Below, one piece after another: positions 10,230-18,772 of a DNA stretch of 64,000 nt (the stretch's first letter is position 1; the number at the start of each line of letters is the position of its first letter). Origin of the DNA: Nostoc sp. UHCC 0302 (GTDB lineage: Bacteria; Cyanobacteriota; Cyanobacteriia; Cyanobacteriales; Nostocaceae); NCBI RefSeq assembly GCF_038096175.1, contig NZ_CP151102.1:1-64000 (forward strand), read 5' to 3'. The notes beneath the pieces were generated by a model. That model was not told the DNA's origin. It saw only the letters and a program-made list of their open reading frames with translations, and made no database searches. Made by a program: the position numbers and the translations under genes.

Positions 10230-11383
10230 CTTGAAGCTCCTTGCGCGGTAGGTTGTTGTTTAGGAAAATCTTGGTTAGCGACAATTTCACCAAAAGGACT
10301 TAATACGTGTTGTTGTGCTGTACTATGTAAATTCGCAAGCGGTAAGCGGGGAAAGAGCAATTCAGCGACTCGAGAAGCTTCTTCTAAATGCGGATATCCC
10401 GAAAGAATAAAAGTTTCAATTCCCAGTTCGGCGTATTCTAATATCCTTGCAGTGACAGTATCGGGGTCTCCTACTAAGGCTGTACCTGCGCCACCCCGCA
10501 CCAGCCCAACTCCTGCCCAGAGATTAGGGCTGACTTCTAGTGCCTCACGACTCCCACTGTGGAGTTGCGTCATCCGGCGTTGCCCAACGGAATCTAAACG
10601 AGCATAAACTTTTTGAGCTTTGGCGATCGCTTCTTCATCGACATATTTAATTAAGTCGTTGGCAGCATCCCAGGCTTCGCTCTCGGTTTCCCGCACAATG
10701 ATATGTAAACGAATCCCAAAACGTAAAGTTCTACCTTGTTCGGCCGCTAACTTCCGAACTGCGTTAATTTTCTCAGCTACCTGCTGCGGTGGTTCTCCCC
10801 AAGTCAGATACACATCAATGTGGTTAGCTGCAATTTGCTGGGCAATTTGTGATGATCCGCCAAACCATAAAGGAGGATAAGGCTTTTGTACAGGAGGAAA
10901 AAGTAGCTTACCGCCTTTGACTTGGAAATATTCACCGCTGAAGTTGGCTTCTTCACCAGCCATAATTGCTCGCCAAATGGACAGAAACTCATCTGTCAAC
11001 TCATACCGGGCTGTGTGGTTAAGATGAACCCCATCTCCAGCTAATTCCACCGGATCGCCTCCCGTCACAACATTTATCAGCAAGCGCCCATTGGATATGC
11101 GGTCAAGTGTAGCTGCCATCCGTGCTGCCATGCCAGGAGACGACAGCCCTGGACGAATTGCTACTAAAAAACGCATCTGTTGAGTTACTGCAATTAAGGA
11201 CGATGCGATAATCCAAGCGTCTTCACATGAGCGTCCTGTGGGAAGTAAAGCACCCGTATAGCCTAAATGATCGACAGCTTGAGCGATTTGACGCAAGTAT
11301 GGATAAGTAGCAGTACGCCCTCCTGTTGCCGTTCCGAGATAGCGCCCGTCACTGTAGGTTGGAATAAACCAAAATAATTCCAT
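10226..11383 (-). CDS. ssuD: FMNH2-dependent alkanesulfonate monooxygenase
   Basis: Two-component flavin monooxygenase that splits alkanesulfonates into aldehyde and sulfite. The 385-residue length is close to the usual about 380. Family segments are [50 protein letters not shown] (with the TGRSCEDAW stretch near the substrate pocket), [27 protein letters not shown] and NVVTGGDP. No flavin reductase (SsuE) is present in the window, so reduced FMN must come from elsewhere. It is the second gene of ssuA-ssuD-ssuC-ssuB. Confidence 0.94.
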   Translation of the reverse strand: MELFWFIPTYSDGRYLGTATGGRTATYPYLRQIAQAVDHLGYTGALLPTGRSCEDAWIIASSLIAVTQQMRFLVAIRPGLSSPGMAARMAATLDRISNGRLLINVVTGGDPVELAGDGVHLNHTARYELTDEFLSIWRAIMAGEEANFSGEYFQVKGGKLLFPPVQKPYPPLWFGGSSQIAQQIAANHIDVYLTWGEPPQQVAEKINAVRKLAAEQGRTLRFGIRLHIIVRETESEAWDAANDLIKYVDEEAIAKAQKVYARLDSVGQRRMTQLHSGSREALEVSPNLWAGVGLVRGGAGTALVGDPDTVTARILEYAELGIETFILSGYPHLEEASRVAELLFPRLPLANLHSTAQQHVLSPFGEIVANQDFPKQQPTAQGASR

Positions 11384-11394
11384 TGATACTCGAC

Positions 11395-11520
11395 TCCTTA
11401 AATGTTTGAGCTATAACTGTCAAGAATGCGATAGCCGTCCGCGCTAGCGTCTCCAAAGGAGAAGGCTTAAGCTTCGCTTATCGCCTACGGTGGGGTGTAG
11501 CCCATCGCTTATGTCGCTTG
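11395..11520. repeat. GC-rich palindromic repeat patch between ssuA and ssuD
   Basis: Contains GCGCTAGCGTCTCC-type and GCTTCGCTTATCGCCTACGG-type palindromic words shared with the larger repeats near 23.5 and 39.0 kb. It lies in the operon between ssuA and ssuD, where a folded RNA could adjust relative expression or stability. Confidence 0.55.
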
Positions 11521-11529
11521 TAAACAGTT

Positions 11530-12618
11530 TTAATTAGGCTGATGATCGGATACCATAGCTACTTGACTGACATCAATTTTTTTAGGAACCAATTTCAGAC
11601 GATAAAAAGTATCAGCAAGCCTTTGTTGATAAGCAACAACTTCCTCGGTAATTAGCTCTAAGCCATAAGCTCTTCTTTTTGCTACCTGCTCTAAAACACC
11701 AGTATCAATCCCAATTAAAGGTGAGAGTATTTGTGCAACTTCTTCTGGTCTAGATTTTGCCCATTCATCTACTTTTTCGATTTCCTCTAAAACAACTTTC
11801 AGGCGGTCAGAGTGGTTCTTGGCAAAGCTTTGAGAAGCAAAAAGGAACTCCCGATTTTCGACTATATTTGTAGCATCTGTAAGTATTCGCGCCCCTGTAG
11901 CTTGTTGGGCAGCAGCAAAATATGGATCCCAAATCGCCCAAGCATCTACTTCTTTTTGCTCAAATGCTGCTCTAGCATCAGCTGGAGGAATAAAGACTGG
12001 TTGAATATCGGTATATTTCAAATTAGCTTTTGCCAATGCTTGTACAACTAGATAATGGACATTTGAGCCTTTATTTAAGGCAACTTTTTTACCTTTTAGG
12101 TCAGCAATATTGCGAATTTGAGAATCTTTTGGGACTAGAATTGCTTCGCCTTTTGGATTAGGAGGCGAACTGGCAACATAAAGCAAAGGCGCCCCAGCTG
12201 CTTGAGCAGATATAGGAGGTGTTTCTCCTGCGTGTCCAAAGTCAAGCTGACCAGCATTCAAAGCTTCTAAGAGTTGAGGCCCAGCTGGAAATTGATTCCA
12301 TCGCACCGACAAACCCATTGATTTCAACTTTTCCTCTAAATCTCCCTTTGCCCTTAAAAGACTCAGAGAACCAAACTTCTGATGACCAATACGAACTACT
12401 TTTTCTGGGTCTTGACCTATGCTAAATGACGGCATAGATGCAGAAATCGCTGAATTATTTGAAGAACAAGCAGAAATTATTAAACTCAAGCTCAAACCCA
12501 CAACAATCAATAAGGCAAAAGCCTTACTTGAATACTGTTTAAGTGGCTTGATAGCTTTATGCCATCGTAATATAAATACGTAGATTTTCTCTTGATTTAA
12601 AAACATTTTATTCTTCAT
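11530..12618 (-). CDS. ssuA: Sulfonate ABC transporter substrate-binding lipoprotein
   Basis: Substrate-binding component, 362 residues. An N-terminal hydrophobic stretch ends in the lipobox L-I-I-S-A-C (about residues 46-51), so it should be a lipoprotein anchored in the cytoplasmic membrane. Family features include VVRIGHQKFGSLSLLRAKG, LDFGHAGETPPISAQAAG, IADLKGKKVALNKGSNVHY and VDAWAIWDPYFAAAQQATG. It is the promoter-proximal gene of the minus-strand ssu operon. It is a paralogue of the partial protein at the start of the window, so this locus carries two binding proteins, possibly with different substrates. Confidence 0.93.
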   Translation of the reverse strand: MKNKMFLNQEKIYVFILRWHKAIKPLKQYSSKAFALLIVVGLSLSLIISACSSNNSAISASMPSFSIGQDPEKVVRIGHQKFGSLSLLRAKGDLEEKLKSMGLSVRWNQFPAGPQLLEALNAGQLDFGHAGETPPISAQAAGAPLLYVASSPPNPKGEAILVPKDSQIRNIADLKGKKVALNKGSNVHYLVVQALAKANLKYTDIQPVFIPPADARAAFEQKEVDAWAIWDPYFAAAQQATGARILTDATNIVENREFLFASQSFAKNHSDRLKVVLEEIEKVDEWAKSRPEEVAQILSPLIGIDTGVLEQVAKRRAYGLELITEEVVAYQQRLADTFYRLKLVPKKIDVSQVAMVSDHQPN

Positions 12619-12807
12619 TTAAATATTAATTTTTTTATTCTTAAAGTATTAGAATTTCAACTAAATCCTAAATTAAATTATTCAGGATTAGTTTAAACTA
12701 CAGTAAATCGAGCGAGATAATGTATAATCTAGCTAAGGGATGATATTATGATATTTATATCCTGTACCTAATGAGATAAAATACAAATATTTGTCACTAA
12801 TTGCCAC

Positions 12808-13080
12808 TTATATAGCATTTTCCAAGACTGAAGTTTGTAGTTTCTTGTGCATTATTAGTGCAGTACCAACTCCGAGTTGAACAAGCTTTTCTCGCCAAGC
12901 AGGTGTCTGTGAAGGAAAGAAGCTGAATAGGTTTGTCTCTACAATTCCTCCCAGTTTACCCTCAAAAATTGTGTAGACAATGCGCTATTCTTGATGACTA
13001 ATGCATTTACAGAGATCCAATAAATAAAATGCAAATGCCGTATCAAGGATATTATCGTTAGATGAGTAGACTGTGTGCTT
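12808..13080 (-). pseudogene. Broken gene remnant of unknown family
   Basis: The minus strand from about 13080 to the stop at 12808-12810 reads as one protein-like frame interrupted by a single TAG (near 12988, in the context HQE-stop-RIVYTIFEGKLGG). Later parts read FSFFPSQTPAWREKLVQLG and LIMHKKLQTSVLENAI. Good codon texture on both sides of the stop points to a decayed gene. Its upstream side is replaced by a repeat end at 13104-13140. I do not recognise the family. Confidence 0.45.
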
Positions 13081-13103
13081 TCGCCCCAAAGGTCGCTCTT
13101 CGA

Positions 13104-13140
13104 TAGCTGGGCATTTTATTCCCGGCAAGTACCTTACCCC
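13104..13140 (+). repeat. Terminal fragment of the large 23.4/39.0-kb repeat
   Basis: AGCTGGGCATTTTATT followed by CCGGCAAG closely resembles the right edge of the repeat at 23374-23688 (GGCTGGGCATTTTATTACTG then GTAAGG). It looks like a solo end left by deletion or recombination. Confidence 0.5.
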
Positions 13141-13342
13141 CGTAGGCGGCTTTTACGAAAATTGCAGGAGTGGCATTAATACGGTTCGGTTACGGTTCTG
13201 ACTTTTCGCGATATGTAGAAAAGGTCATTTTTAGTTTTCATAAAACCTGTATTTCTTCATTGGCTTTTTGCATTAACTTCTAGCTATTGCAAATAAGCTT
13301 GTGGAAATTCAGCCCTGACCCAACAATGCAAGGCTTGGTAAA

Positions 13343-15177
13343 CCCGGATTTCTCACAAAGCCGGAGAAAAGAGGAGTCAAAAACTGCCAAAATATCTATT
13401 GCACATGAATTCCAGCAGTTTTAAGCATGACCCCTCAGAAAACAGATTGTATACCGGAACAGTTCAAATTTGAACAAGTTAAATCATGTCCAGTCGTAGT
13501 TAATTTCAAGGGTGAGAGGGTAACATCAGATGCAGGATTGACTTTAATTGCGGAGCTAGACCGAAAAAGAGAAATTACATCGCGAGTAGCAAGATGTTTT
13601 AAAGATTACCGAGATTCCAATAGAATTGACCATTCAGTAGAAAGCCTAATCACGCAGAGAATATATGGTTTGATAATGGGTTATGAAGACTTAAACGACC
13701 ACGAGGAACTGCGTCACGATCCAATGTTTATCCTGGCGCTAGGGAAAATAATGGGTTCAGAAAAAGAACTACCAGTCCTAGCAGGTAAAAGCACTTTAAA
13801 TCGTATCGAACACTGTCCAGAAACTGTTGAATCAAGAGCATCAAGTCGATATCATCGCATTGGACATGATGCAGAAGCTATAGAGAAATTATTAGTTGAA
13901 ATATTTTTAGAATCCTACTCCAAAGCACCACGACAGATAATTTTAGACTTGGACGTGACTGATGATTTAGTGCATGGCAATCAAGAAGAAGTGTTTTTTA
14001 ACCCTTATTATAGAGGATATTGTTATGCTCCACTTTATATTTTCTGCGGTAAACATTTAATTGCAGCAAAGCTTCGTGCTTCTAATGTAGATCCAGCGTC
14101 GGGTGCATTATCAGAATTGCAACGAGTAATAAAACTAATACGTTTACGTTGGGATAATGTGAAAATTATTGTACGTGGAGATAGTGCGTATTCGAGAGAA
14201 GATATTATGAGTTGGTGTGAATCTCAAGTTGGAGTAGATTATGTCTTTGGGTTAGCCCAGAATAGTCGGTTAATTCAACTATCCCAACCAACCCAATACC
14301 GGGCTTATCTTGAATATTCGCAAAAACTGGAAACTGTAGTAGAGTTTTTTGAAACTTTATTTACTCCGTCAGATGACTTGAAAAAACAAGCAGCAGCCTT
14401 TGTTGATAACTCAGTTTGGTATTGTTCGCTTGATTATAAAACTTTAAAATCTTGGAGCCGTAATCGCCGTGTTGTCTCAAAAATTGAGTATAGTAAGTCA
14501 GGGGTAAGTACTCGTTTTGTTGTCACTTCACTCCCTACTAAATTAGTGCCTCCAGGACGACTTTATACCCAGAAGTATTGCCCACGAGGTGATATGGAGA
14601 ATCGTTTAAAAGAACAGAAGTTATCACTAAAAAGTGATAGAACTAGTACTCATACATTTGCTGGAAATCAACTACGTCTGTGGTTTTCTTCTGTTGCTTA
14701 TATTTTGATAAACGCTCTCCGAGAGCAATGTTTAACAACAAGCGAACTCAAAAATGCTACTGTTGGAACTGTTCGTACAAAGTTACTGAAATTGGGAGCC
14801 GTTATTACTGTTAATAGCCGATATATTTTAATCGCTATTAGTAGAGATTGTCCATACAAGAATATTTTTGCAACAGCTTACAGCTATTTATCTCGGCTAA
14901 ACTGTTCTGGTTGATTTTCAGCTAATTGGAATTATAGTTATTAGCTTTAACTTGGGTAGATTTCATTGATTTAACCCTAGCTTTAGGCTGTCTATTTATC
15001 ATTTTCAATAATCTTTGCTTTAGTATTTATTGTTTAGAATGTATCATATTTGTCTTTGTAGTTTCGGTTTACACGTTGTCATAATCTGTTGTTGATTATA
15101 GTTTAGTGTTGTATAAAATAATTTACTTTAAGTTTTACTCATCTCAATGATTTTTTCTCACTTGTGAGAAATCCGGG
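13343..15177 (+). mobile_element. Complete IS1380-family insertion sequence
   Basis: 1835-bp element. Perfect 16-bp terminal inverted repeats CCCGGATTTCTCACAA (13343-13358) and its complement (15162-15177) are flanked by the 4-bp direct repeat TAAA at 13339-13342 and 15178-15181. One transposase gene fills it. Intact ends, target duplication and an open transposase frame indicate a recent and probably still mobile insertion. Rejoining the flanks gives an open minus-strand frame across the target site, so a small gene tail may have been interrupted. Confidence 0.92.
13427..14914 (+). CDS. IS1380-family transposase
   Basis: 495-residue DDE transposase. The N-terminal region (FKGERVTSDAGLTLIAELDR, DHSVESLITQRIYGLIMGYED, LNRIEH) is typical of the IS1380 family. 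Catalytic Asp candidates are in ILDLDVTDDLVHGNQE and IIVRGDSAYSREDIM, and the Glu is in CPRGDMENRLKEQKL. Length is normal for the family and the frame is uninterrupted. The start ATG is 84 bases inside the left inverted repeat. Confidence 0.93.
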   Translation: MTPQKTDCIPEQFKFEQVKSCPVVVNFKGERVTSDAGLTLIAELDRKREITSRVARCFKDYRDSNRIDHSVESLITQRIYGLIMGYEDLNDHEELRHDPMFILALGKIMGSEKELPVLAGKSTLNRIEHCPETVESRASSRYHRIGHDAEAIEKLLVEIFLESYSKAPRQIILDLDVTDDLVHGNQEEVFFNPYYRGYCYAPLYIFCGKHLIAAKLRASNVDPASGALSELQRVIKLIRLRWDNVKIIVRGDSAYSREDIMSWCESQVGVDYVFGLAQNSRLIQLSQPTQYRAYLEYSQKLETVVEFFETLFTPSDDLKKQAAAFVDNSVWYCSLDYKTLKSWSRNRRVVSKIEYSKSGVSTRFVVTSLPTKLVPPGRLYTQKYCPRGDMENRLKEQKLSLKSDRTSTHTFAGNQLRLWFSSVAYILINALREQCLTTSELKNATVGTVRTKLLKLGAVITVNSRYILIAISRDCPYKNIFATAYSYLSRLNCSG

Positions 15178-15349
15178 TAAAGACCTTGCCACCTGAATCC
15201 TTACATTTTGAGCTTCTTCCTTGGTGGATCGCAGGACATGGTTGCTGCTAATGAGGCGCTGAGTAAGGAAACCTAGGGACAGAGCAGGTAAGCGACGCTC
15301 CTGCGTCGCAACCCCTTAAAGTAGACATCGTATATAAAAGAGTTTGGTT

Positions 15350-15583
15350 ATGGTTGGTTTGAATATAGGTGTAGCTGATTATAAGTTACGCATTGAACAA
15401 TCAATTGGGTGGTTAAGTAAAGGCGATTCAGTCAAATTTGCTGTTCGTTTACGAGGTCGAGAACACCAATATCGTGAGCAAGCTGGAAAATTACTAGACT
15501 GGGTTGTAAATGATCTTAGTCAAGTAGGCAAAGTTCAATCACTTGATAAGCGTTCACTAATTGCTCTAATCATTCCTGCCTAG
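15350..15583 (+). CDS. Stand-alone translation initiation factor IF-3 C-terminal domain
   Basis: 77 residues that align along the whole IF-3 C-domain: IGVADYKLRIEQSIGWLSKG, then DSVKFAVRLRGREHQYREQ, then LLDWVVNDLSQVGKVQ and a final hydrophobic strand. LRGRE is the classic IF-3 C-domain motif. The N-domain and linker are absent and a TAA in the same frame (15335-15337) lies just upstream, so this is a separate small protein and not a frameshifted full-length gene. The IF-3 C-domain alone can bind the 30S subunit and carry anti-association activity. A role as a translation modulator is an inference. Confidence 0.8.
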   Translation: MVGLNIGVADYKLRIEQSIGWLSKGDSVKFAVRLRGREHQYREQAGKLLDWVVNDLSQVGKVQSLDKRSLIALIIPA

Positions 15584-16179
15584 ATTAGTTTTTAATAAAT
15601 ATTTTAATTAAACTAAGTAGCTAGAGGAAGAGTATTTCTTCGTAAGGAAACTGAAGCTAAAAGACTTAAGGCATCACGTAAAAATAAGTAGTGCAAATTT
15701 AATTTGAAATAAGCTGTTAGCCTTAATTACCAAGTAAAATTGTTCAACTTATTTTTGCGTGTCTTCTAACTTTTTATACTTGCACAACTGCATATATCTA
15801 TTGTTCACTCGCGCGATCGCTTTCAAGATTGCAAAAAAGCGCATCGCACCTTACTCTAATTCCGCAGCCAACTACCCCCAAGGCTATAGAAAGTCCTACT
15901 GATGTAACCTATTAGATTGCTACTGGTCGCTCCCATAGTAAACCTTGTGCAAAACCGCAGAAATTGCATGAAAAAAGCGCAAACTTTAGATTGGCTGTTC
16001 GACTACAGCAGATGCTCTCCTGAAACTTAACTGGCTGTACCCCTTAGTTCAAAGTCGCTACAGCAGTAGGTGTGCATTGTTAATTTTGGTATGCTGCGTG
16101 ATTTTTATTCCTTTTCCCCTTTGCTAACAAGAGCTAGTAATGCTACATTTCCTTTATTTGCAATACTTCAGGGGAATTT
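15584..16179. other. Gene-poor intergenic region before the HU gene
   Basis: No convincing ORF. A short frame at about 15626-15690 ends in a basic ribosomal-protein-like tail but has no start codon. A HIP1 site lies near 15813. The last 40 bases carry the HU ribosome binding region (CAGGGGAATTT before the ATG). Confidence 0.4.
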
Positions 16180-16455
16180 ATGAACAAAGGCGAACTAGTG
16201 GATGCTGTAGCAGCCAAAGCCAACGTCACAAAAAAGCAGGCTGATGGAATCATCAGTGCTTTTTTAGAAGTTGTTACCGAAGCTGTAGCAAACGGGGAGA
16301 AGATAACGCTCGTTGGGTTTGGGTCATTTGAGCGGCGTGAACGTGCCGAGCGTGAGGGGCGTAATCCTAAAACCCAAGAGACAATGACTATTCCGGCTAC
16401 CAAAGTTCCTGCGTTTTCTCCTGGGAAGCAGTTTAAAGAAAAAGTAGCACTATAG
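16180..16455 (+). CDS. HU family DNA-binding protein
   Basis: Small nucleoid protein that bends and compacts DNA. 91 residues, the normal length. Starts MNKGELVDAVAAKANVTKKQ; carries the HU signature around VGFGSFERRERAEREGRNP and the arm sequence NPKTQETMTIPATKVPAFSPG. It is likely an accessory HU copy, since its sequence differs noticeably from what I recall of the main Anabaena HU. It stands alone on the plus strand. Confidence 0.95.
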   Translation: MNKGELVDAVAAKANVTKKQADGIISAFLEVVTEAVANGEKITLVGFGSFERRERAEREGRNPKTQETMTIPATKVPAFSPGKQFKEKVAL

Positions 16456-16490
16456 ATGCATTGGCTTTGCCACCAGCAATCCAATCACTG

Positions 16491-16550
16491 CAAAGGCGTA
16501 GCGTTCGCCTTTGGCGTTGGCGCAGCCATCGCTCTTATAAAGGCAGCGTG
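16491..16550. repeat. Short GC-rich palindromic repeat
   Basis: AAAGGCGTAGCGTTCGCCTT followed by TGGCGTTGGCGCAGCC: a Nostocales-type palindromic repeat just after the HU gene, possibly acting as a terminator-like fold. Confidence 0.45.
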
Positions 16551-16594
16551 GGGCAACGGCGGGGAGAATGTGAGTATCAAATTGCAGATGTTGC

Positions 16595-16987
16595 TGTGAC
16601 TTGAAGAAGATTTTGGACAGGTTGTCCAACTTTACCTTTCAAAAACAGATGTCCAACTTTACCTTCTGAAAATGTCCAAAAAATAAAATCAAGGAAAACT
16701 AAGGGTTTCAGGCGACGTTTTTTGGGTTGACGATTGTTCATAGGCGATCGCCCATTGGCAGTAAATTTAGAGCAGGGGGACTTGAAAGGTTGACCACAGG
16801 CTGATTTCGCTAAAACTGACTTCTGTTATTATGTCCATTTTCTTCTTCCACTTTATGTATTATGTCCATTTTCTATTTCCAAACTTATGATCGCTTGATT
16901 AATGCCTTAACGAAGTTATAAGTATTTCAGTCTGCAACCTGTCCAATTTCTTCTTCCAAACCTGTCCAAAATCTTCTTCAAGTCACA
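16595..16987. mobile_element. Non-autonomous mini-transposon with Tn7/Mu-type ends
   Basis: 393-bp element bounded by TGT...ACA inverted termini of at least 29 bp (TGTGACTTGAAGAAGATTTT then GGACAGGTT at 16595; complement ending at 16987), flanked by the 5-bp direct repeat GTTGC at 16590-16594 and 16988-16992. Each end carries further repeats. On the left, TGTCCAACTTTACCTT occurs at 16623 and 16650 and a shorter copy at 16673. On the right, inverted copies of the type TGTCCATTTTCTTCTTCCA occur at about 16831, 16862, 16939 and 16961. Terminal TGT/ACA, 5-bp target duplication and multiple staggered sub-terminal repeats are the hallmarks of elements moved by TnsB/MuA/TniA-type transposases. No ORF lies inside, so it must be mobilised in trans. 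Confidence 0.85.
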
Positions 16988-17142
16988 GTTGCAGAGGCGA
17001 TCACTGCACCAACGCTCCTGAATGATCACTCCTGGCTGCCAAGAGAGCGTGACACGCTTTTTCTAAAATACGCAATTTTGTTAGGAATCAAAGAAACGGG
17101 CTTGGTTTATCAAAAGACAGGGGTTAGCGAGAGTTGTTGTAA

Positions 17143-17544
17143 TTACTCCAGTAAACTCACAGGAATATATGGCTGAAAACTCTTAAAATCCTTATCAGTT
17201 GTCATAATGTACCAACCACGACGATGAGCTACTGAGCAGATTAAAAAATCAGTGTTAGCTCCTTGAATACCATTAGTGCGGCAAGTATTGTAAAACTCAG
17301 CAGCTAATTCATAGTCTTCTATTGTTAGTTCTAAGTCATCAAAGGCACGAAGCGAGTCTCTAAGTCGAGTAAATTGTTCAGTATAACGAATTCCTGAAAG
17401 TACTTCTTGACGTACAGCACCCAGCAAAACAACTCGATTATCAGCTATTAACTCACGCAATTGATTGACAATGGGTACTGCTTGTAGTGAAGCGTTACGC
17501 CGTAGTGCTAATGACCATACGGAAGTATCTACAACAACTTTCAT
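17143..17544 (-). CDS. vapC: VapC-type PIN-domain toxin
   Basis: Predicted Mg2+-dependent ribonuclease of a type II toxin-antitoxin pair. 133 residues with PIN acidic residues Asp6 (MKVVVDTSVW), Glu47 (AVRQEVLSGI), Asp99 (GANTDFLICSVA) and Asp117/Asp119 (TTDKDFKSF). The start overlaps the antitoxin stop by 4 bases (ATGA), the usual coupling in vapBC operons. Confidence 0.92.
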   Translation of the reverse strand: MKVVVDTSVWSLALRRNASLQAVPIVNQLRELIADNRVVLLGAVRQEVLSGIRYTEQFTRLRDSLRAFDDLELTIEDYELAAEFYNTCRTNGIQGANTDFLICSVAHRRGWYIMTTDKDFKSFQPYIPVSLLE

Positions 17545-17741
17545 TTCTTGTGTCGCTGTTGCTTATAATTATAGTTCTCGTCATAATCAATTGTGCCAAA
17601 CAGTTCTATTACCTTCGCTTGTTGACGACGTTGTACATATTCACGTAAAGCTTGTTCAACGACATCACGTTCTGTTTGCTGATTACTAACAGCTAAAGCT
17701 TCTTGAATTAACGCTTCATCAATTTGGAGATTAATTGTCAT
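17541..17741 (-). CDS. vapB: VapB-type antitoxin
   Basis: 66-residue antitoxin. The N-terminal MTINLQIDEALIQEALAVSN begins a ribbon-helix-helix-like DNA-binding domain of the VapB (type II) group, followed by ERDVVEQALREYVQRR and a charged flexible tail that would wrap the toxin. It is promoter-proximal to vapC and overlaps it by 4 bases. Confidence 0.88.
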   Translation of the reverse strand: MTINLQIDEALIQEALAVSNQQTERDVVEQALREYVQRRQQAKVIELFGTIDYDENYNYKQQRHKK

Positions 17742-17910
17742 GTATTTTTGTTTGGAAAAGCAGACTAGGTAAACTTAGGAACACAAGAATCAAAGTACAC
17801 TTCTATGTGTTGCAGACTAACTTCAGTTAGCCTAGAGAACATAGAAGGGCTTTCCTTACAATTCTACAAAGATATTACAGCGATTTTCATTTCAACTATG
17901 ACTTATAGAA

Positions 17911-18038
17911 GAACCTATCCCACTATTCCAAAAATCCCTAATTTTTTCGTAAAATGTGCTTGAAAATCTTAATTTTTCGTTTTCAGTTCTCAAAAAGCCT
18001 AAGCTTTGCAGCACAAATATGATTAGTGGGATAGGTTC
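17911..18038. repeat. MITE candidate with 16-bp inverted ends
   Basis: 128-bp AT-rich segment with ends GAACCTATCCCACTA (17911) and its complement TAGTGGGATAGGTTC (ending 18038). No ORF inside. No clear target duplication could be read, so the class is uncertain. Confidence 0.6.
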
Positions 18039-18134
18039 AAGATAACAGATGCAGATAACTAAAATATTGCTCAGTTTGCGATCGCTGCATTTATTCTGGG
18101 CATTCTGAAAAGATAGCGTTTACTCAATATAGCC

Positions 18135-18467
18135 ATGTTTAAAGGATTCGGTCGCCCAAAGAAAAAATCAGTGCTTGAGGATAATGAACTGACCACAGGG
18201 ATTGTACAACATCCAGTAACGGGAGTTTGGCAGACATGGATATCATTTACTGGACATGATATTCAATGTATTACTGCCCATAAAAATCGAGATGAGGCTA
18301 ATCAGGTAGCTAAACAAATAGCCTCAGCTTGGAGTGAAGGGAAATACAAAACCCAAGAAGAGGTGACAGCTTTTATCCAATCACTGCCAACTGATGCTGT
18401 CATAGACCCATTGCCTCAAAATATTGTGGTGCAATTGAGTCAGCAGGCATTAAGTGCAAAGAAGTAA
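18135..18467 (+). CDS. Hypothetical protein
   Basis: 110 residues, not recognised. It begins MFKGFGRPKKKSVLEDNELT, has a basic N-terminus, a predicted beta-strand core (GIVQHPVTGVWQTWISFTGH) and an alpha-helical C-terminus. No membrane segment or cysteine cluster. Codon texture is even throughout and no competing frame is good, so I regard it as real. It follows the MITE and stands alone. Confidence 0.7.
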   Translation: MFKGFGRPKKKSVLEDNELTTGIVQHPVTGVWQTWISFTGHDIQCITAHKNRDEANQVAKQIASAWSEGKYKTQEEVTAFIQSLPTDAVIDPLPQNIVVQLSQQALSAKK

Positions 18468-18513
18468 GAAAGAGCGATGGATGGCTATACCAACGCGCCT
18501 GGGCGATCGCACC

Positions 18514-18744
18514 TTACACTGAATCATCCATCCAACCGCATTCTGAGTTGGGGCAATCCCAATGCACCCTTGAGGTGTAATCAGGCTCGAACTTGTAACC
18601 GCACTCTGGACACTTATCAGTGAACATTGGATGCCAGTCAAGTAATTCTAACTGTTGCTCTTGTGTCCAACGTTGGCGAGGCTGTAGAATCAACTCACCG
18701 TTGTAGTAGGTTGCGCCCCAAAGAAATACAAAAGGTGTGACCGA
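18514..18744 (-). pseudogene. Zinc-ribbon gene fragment
   Basis: A minus-strand frame from 18744 to TAA at 18514-18516 reads FVFLWGATYYNGELILQPRQ, then a zinc-ribbon CPECGYKFEPDYTSRVHWDC followed by PNSECGWMDDSV. Two Cys pairs are spaced like a zinc knuckle. The frame is closed upstream by TAG (18745-18747) and lacks an early ATG; an internal ATG would give only about 37 residues. It is most likely the 3' part of a decayed gene, though a TTG or ATG start for a mini-protein cannot be excluded. Confidence 0.5.
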
Positions 18745-18772
18745 CTAATTGATTATCTCCCCTAACTGCAAC

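Noticed and set aside
10206-10607. 133-residue plus-strand frame antisense to ssuD
   Set aside because: Antisense shadow of a well-identified monooxygenase.
15626-15690. Short plus-strand frame with a basic, ribosomal-protein-like tail just after the IF-3-like gene
   Set aside because: Only about 20 codons, no start codon, no recognisable ribosomal protein alignment.
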